Shown here piece after piece: positions 51,870-54,020 of a DNA stretch of 54,020 bases; position 1 is the first letter of the stretch, and each line of letters starts with the position of its first letter. The stretch covers positions 1-54,020 of the forward strand of contig CAJUTE010000013.1 in the NCBI GenBank assembly GCA_910589555.1, in the 5' to 3' direction. Source of the stretch: an uncultured Muribaculum sp. Lineage in GTDB: Bacteria > Bacteroidota > Bacteroidia > Bacteroidales > Muribaculaceae. The position numbers and the translations under genes are program-made. The notes beneath the pieces were generated by a model. That model ran no database searches, was not told the origin of the DNA, and saw only the letters and a list, made by a program, of their open reading frames with translations.

Positions 51870-52205
51870 TTACTTCTTGAAAAGACGGAGGAATTCACCA
51901 ATCCACAGAACGAGTGATGTGGAGGCAATGATGATTACCCAGTCGATGAGCTTCAAAGGCACCACATTGAAGAATTCACCTCCGCAAGAAACTATCAATA
52001 TCTGACCACCGAGAATAACGAGAGATTCCGTTTGAGAGGACACCGGCAATCATAAGAATGATAATGAGCGGGGCGCCGAACTTTTCAAAAAAGCGTTTCC
52101 ACCATGGTTCTTTTTTCGCCGGAGTGAGTATGTTGACTCCGTTTTTTTTCGACTCTCCAACACTTCCGCATCGGTCAAGCCTGTGTAATGATTCTTTTGT
52201 GACAT
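51870..52205 (-). pseudogene. Calcium-type P-type ATPase reduced to its two ends
   Basis: The ATG at 52205 starts MSQKNHYTGLTDAEVLESRKK. After an eight-A run the frame shifts and continues KNGVNILTPAKKEPWWKRFF up to the first membrane helix (LIIILMIAGVLS). This then joins directly to the C-terminus of the same family (ILGGQILIVSCGGEFFNVVP...DWVIIIASTSLVLWIGEFLRLFKK, about 45 codons) and its stop. The N-terminus and the last helix of a PMCA-like Ca-ATPase of roughly 900 residues are kept; about 800 residues between them, including the phosphorylation site, are gone. It is a non-functional internal-deletion relic. Confidence 0.85.
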
Positions 52206-52213
52206 ATTATTGA

Positions 52214-52730
52214 TTATTTTGATGTTAACTTTGAATTAATCAAAAAGTCATTAAAATCAGACTGTTTAATTATATAATCTGGTGTTGGCAAAAAACCGAA
52301 AAATTTATCATCTATATAAAATCGGCTGATTTGCTCTAAACAACCAAGAGCACTCTCTATATCTGACATTATCTTGCCCCAACAATTTATAATTTATACC
52401 ATTCCACGAATTAAAAGCATAAAAAGAGTTTCCCGATTGTATGATGCTGACATACCAGCAACTAAGAATGGCAGTGAATAAGAGAATGAATATGGTTAAG
52501 CATATCCAAATATTTACATCTTGATTAAATTCAAATATAAATATTGATGCAGTCAATTCAAGTACCATAATGATACAGGGTAAAACATAGCACACTTTGG
52601 GAGGATACACTGAAGTAAATTCACCAAATTGAGCTTCAATATTATTAGCACATTTCTTTCTGCAAATTACATAACTACATATCGCAGTCAACACGGTGCA
52701 AATAATGGTAATAACTATTTCAGTTGTCAT
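52214..52730 (-). CDS. Small membrane protein, probably frameshifted
   Basis: The ATG at 52730 opens a 140-codon frame (stop at 52308) with membrane helices at about 5-22, 48-70 and 75-95. Near codon 120 the neighbouring frame becomes strongly protein-like: from the ATG at 52369 it reads MSDIESALGCLEQISRFYID and ends TSK before a stop at 52214. The most likely explanation is one frameshift around 52385-52395 in a protein of about 170 residues. The alternative is a 140-residue protein overlapped by a 51-residue one. The family is unknown. It starts 5 bp after the stop of the SPFH-like gene, so they form an operon. Confidence 0.5.
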
Positions 52731-52735
52731 AGATA

Positions 52736-53095
52736 TTAGTTGTTTTCTTGCGGAATTTGTATACCTCTTGTTGATTCAAGGATGGGGAGATTTGTCTCAG
52801 TCGGAACGTAGATAACGGTCTTATTGTTGAGGTCTCCCTGCTGACGCACCCATAGATATTGGATGTAAGTCGGTGTAATAGAACCATTCTCAATGCGGAT
52901 GGCTTCGGCTGCACCTTTGACTCGCTCAATCTCTGCCTGAGCATTGAGTTTCTCTGCTTCGAGATTGGCTTTGGCCTCCTCAATCTTGATTTTACGGTTC
53001 TGCTCCGCCTTTGCAAACTCGGCTTTACCTTCCATTTCCTGCGACCACACGTTGTACCAAGGGCGAATGAACGCCATTGCCACAATCAGCAGCAC
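52736..53095 (-). CDS. Short stomatin/prohibitin (SPFH)-like membrane protein
   Basis: A GTG at 53095 gives 119 residues: a membrane helix (LLIVAMAFIRPWY preceded by GAAGIV), a highly charged coiled coil (EGKAEFAKAEQNRKIKIEEA...AEIERVKGAAEAIRIENG) and a tail ending PILESTRGIQIPQENN. The coiled coil and Q-Y-L-W-V tail resemble the end of SPFH-domain proteins, but the SPFH domain itself is absent. The frame is open further upstream to 53164 without a usual start codon, and an ATG at 53162 lies one base out of frame (MYNNNK then IAPKLSKDVIWG). A single frameshift near the true start is therefore likely. Confidence 0.6.
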   Translation of the reverse strand: MLLIVAMAFIRPWYNVWSQEMEGKAEFAKAEQNRKIKIEEAKANLEAEKLNAQAEIERVKGAAEAIRIENGSITPTYIQYLWVRQQGDLNNKTVIYVPTETNLPILESTRGIQIPQENN

Positions 53096-53270
53096 GATTC
53101 CTGCTGCACCCCAAATTACATCTTTTGAAAGTTTCGGGGCAATGTTTATTGTTGTTATACATAATTAGCGTGAGTTCGATATAAGAATTAACGTTAAATA
53201 TTTTTACCTATCTCTAACTGCTTGTCATTTACCGATGTAGATTGACTTACAATGTGGCACAGATCTAAAC

Positions 53271-53289
53271 CGTACAAGAGCCGTACAAG
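53271..53289. repeat. Twin CGTACAAG motif
   Basis: CGTACAAG at 53271-53278 and again at 53282-53289, one helical turn (11 bp) apart. The core GTACAA is the same as in the array at 49.7 kb. Confidence 0.45.
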
Positions 53290-53431
53290 TGGCCCTGTCG
53301 GGGTGTTTATGCGGTCGGTCTGCGGACTTGAAAACATGCGCGGCACCTATGCCGGACACGCGGTCGTTGACCTAATGGGAAGTTAATAAAATTCTGGCAG
53401 ACAGCCAACTGATTTGCTATCTTTAACGCTG

Positions 53432-53617
53432 TTAATCATCTGATTGTTGTATCTCCGGGATAGGATAATGCACGTCTTCGTACTCCTCAACGATATTTGA
53501 GACCTTCAACAATTCAATTAGGTTGGGGTCGCTATCGGGAGTGTAATCTGTCACCAGCGGCAGCAGTTCATCAATTCGTTTGAGAGCTGCTTCATATTCT
53601 TCTTTTGTTATTTTCAT
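53432..53617 (-). CDS. HigA-like antitoxin N-terminal domain only
   Basis: A 61-residue acidic protein: MKITKEEYEAALKRIDELLPLV followed by VSNIVEEYEDVHYPIPE. This matches the N-terminal part of COG5499/HigA-type antitoxins (the A-L-x-x-I-x-x-L ... V-x-x-Y-E-x-x-H-Y-P-I pattern), which in full-length members is followed by a helix-turn-helix. Here the protein stops nine residues after HYPI, so the DNA-binding part is missing, and no toxin gene is adjacent. It may be a truncated relic or a naturally short orphan. Confidence 0.6.
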   Translation of the reverse strand: MKITKEEYEAALKRIDELLPLVTDYTPDSDPNLIELLKVSNIVEEYEDVHYPIPEIQQSDD

Positions 53618-53721
53618 ACTGGGAGACTTGACCTATTAGAAGTAAGTTATTCTATTTCTGTTTTCATATTGGACTAGCTTATCGCGACAAAGTTAATAAA
53701 AATACGTGAATAATCGCGACA

Positions 53722-53856
53722 CTATGGCGTCATCTTAGCCATTACGCTCTCGCATTTGGCACGATTCAATGGTTTGTGTCCCTTGATCTCATCGGTAAAT
53801 GGTATGCCATGGCGGATGCGATACTGAGAATAAAGGTCATCGAATTGCAGTATCCT
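53722..53856 (-). pseudogene. Coding fragment of unknown protein
   Basis: A 44-codon open stretch on the minus strand, without a start codon, reading ILQFDDLYSQYRIRHGIPFT and ending ESVMAKMTP before a stop. The composition is protein-like and not repeat-like. I do not recognise the family. It is likely the C-terminal end of a gene broken near the window's right repeat. Confidence 0.4.
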
Positions 53857-53891
53857 TCAACTTTTAGTCGTGCTATTCAGGATTTTCGGAT

Positions 53892-53932
53892 TTTACGTGA
53901 GTATTACCAGAAACTGTAGAATTCTACGTAAA
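53892..53932. repeat. Nested inverted repeats near the right end
   Basis: TTTACGT (53892-53898) and ACGTAAA (53926-53932) enclose a perfect 12-bp palindrome GTAGAATTCTAC (53916-53927). The spacing and position, 36 bp before the terminal repeat, could suit a recombinase or regulator site. Confidence 0.4.
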
Positions 53933-53967
53933 TGGGGAATATGCTGGCCAATGCCCCAATATAAATT

Positions 53968-54020
53968 GTAAATTAAAATCCGAAGTGCGAATGTTCAGCT
54001 GCTAAATAAATCCCCTCACT
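53968..54020. repeat. Terminal inverted repeat, right copy
   Basis: Exact reverse complement of 1-53. Here it has no gene over it. Bases 53933-53967, before it, show no similarity to the ribBA end. Confidence 0.95.

Noticed and set aside
1..54020. CRISPR array, rRNA operon, prophage structural genes or replication origin
   Set aside because: No regularly spaced repeats, rRNA sequence, phage structural products or origin features were seen by eye.

Overview
The window looks like a chromosome segment of a gut Bacteroidales bacterium, most likely a Muribaculaceae-type genome. The reasons are the many promoters of the Bacteroidetes form (TTTG or TTG about 20 bases before TAnnTTTG), the lack of Shine-Dalgarno sites, a UpxY-type antiterminator heading a capsule locus, BACON-containing surface lipoproteins, and signal-peptide/TPR/membrane-anchored regulators. 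The family name is an inference; no rRNA gene is present.

Layout. 1-13.3 kb is ordinary core genome: ribBA and an LptF/LptG permease, an AraC regulator, a TPR membrane regulator, a nitroreductase, a sensor kinase with a periplasmic ligand domain, and carAB. 13.3-19.8 kb runs between a tRNA-Pro and a tRNA-Arg gene. It holds a hairpin-rich non-coding stretch, a secreted GH105-DUF2264 protein, a secreted BNR_4 protein and a complete tyrosine recombinase ending beside the 3' end of tRNA-Arg, which suggests an island. 19.8-24.0 kb holds small metabolic and transport genes and a true OxyR (C198/C207) with a recognisable operator.

24.0-38.4 kb is a capsular polysaccharide locus. It starts with a 261-bp invertible promoter cassette bounded by 18-bp inverted repeats, followed by upxY, an unknown gene, UDP-glucose dehydrogenase, a UDP-glucuronate 4-epimerase, flippase, polymerase, six glycosyltransferases, one intact acetyltransferase and one acetyltransferase broken by three frameshifts. 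From about 27 kb it is distinctly AT-rich, as expected of transferred capsule genes.

38.9-51.5 kb is the most unusual part. A tightly packed six-gene operon on the minus strand encodes only lipoproteins: three different MACPF (perforin-fold) proteins, a lipoprotein of unknown fold, a BMP/PnrA-like ligand-binding protein, and a fusion of a type-1 periplasmic-binding domain with a legumain-like (C13, clan CD) cysteine protease whose His-Cys dyad and S1 arginine are intact. Divergent from it is a membrane-spanning TPR-AraC regulator. Between them are a 45-residue membrane peptide and an array of TTTGTAC motifs. I propose a surface-displayed system in which ligand sensing and proteolysis control pore-forming proteins. 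No such combination is known to me.

51.5-54.0 kb is a gene graveyard: an IS3 transposase tail, a P-type Ca-ATPase reduced to its two ends, frameshifted membrane proteins, an antitoxin-like protein without its HTH, and a coding fragment. The window begins and ends with the same 53-bp sequence in inverted orientation.
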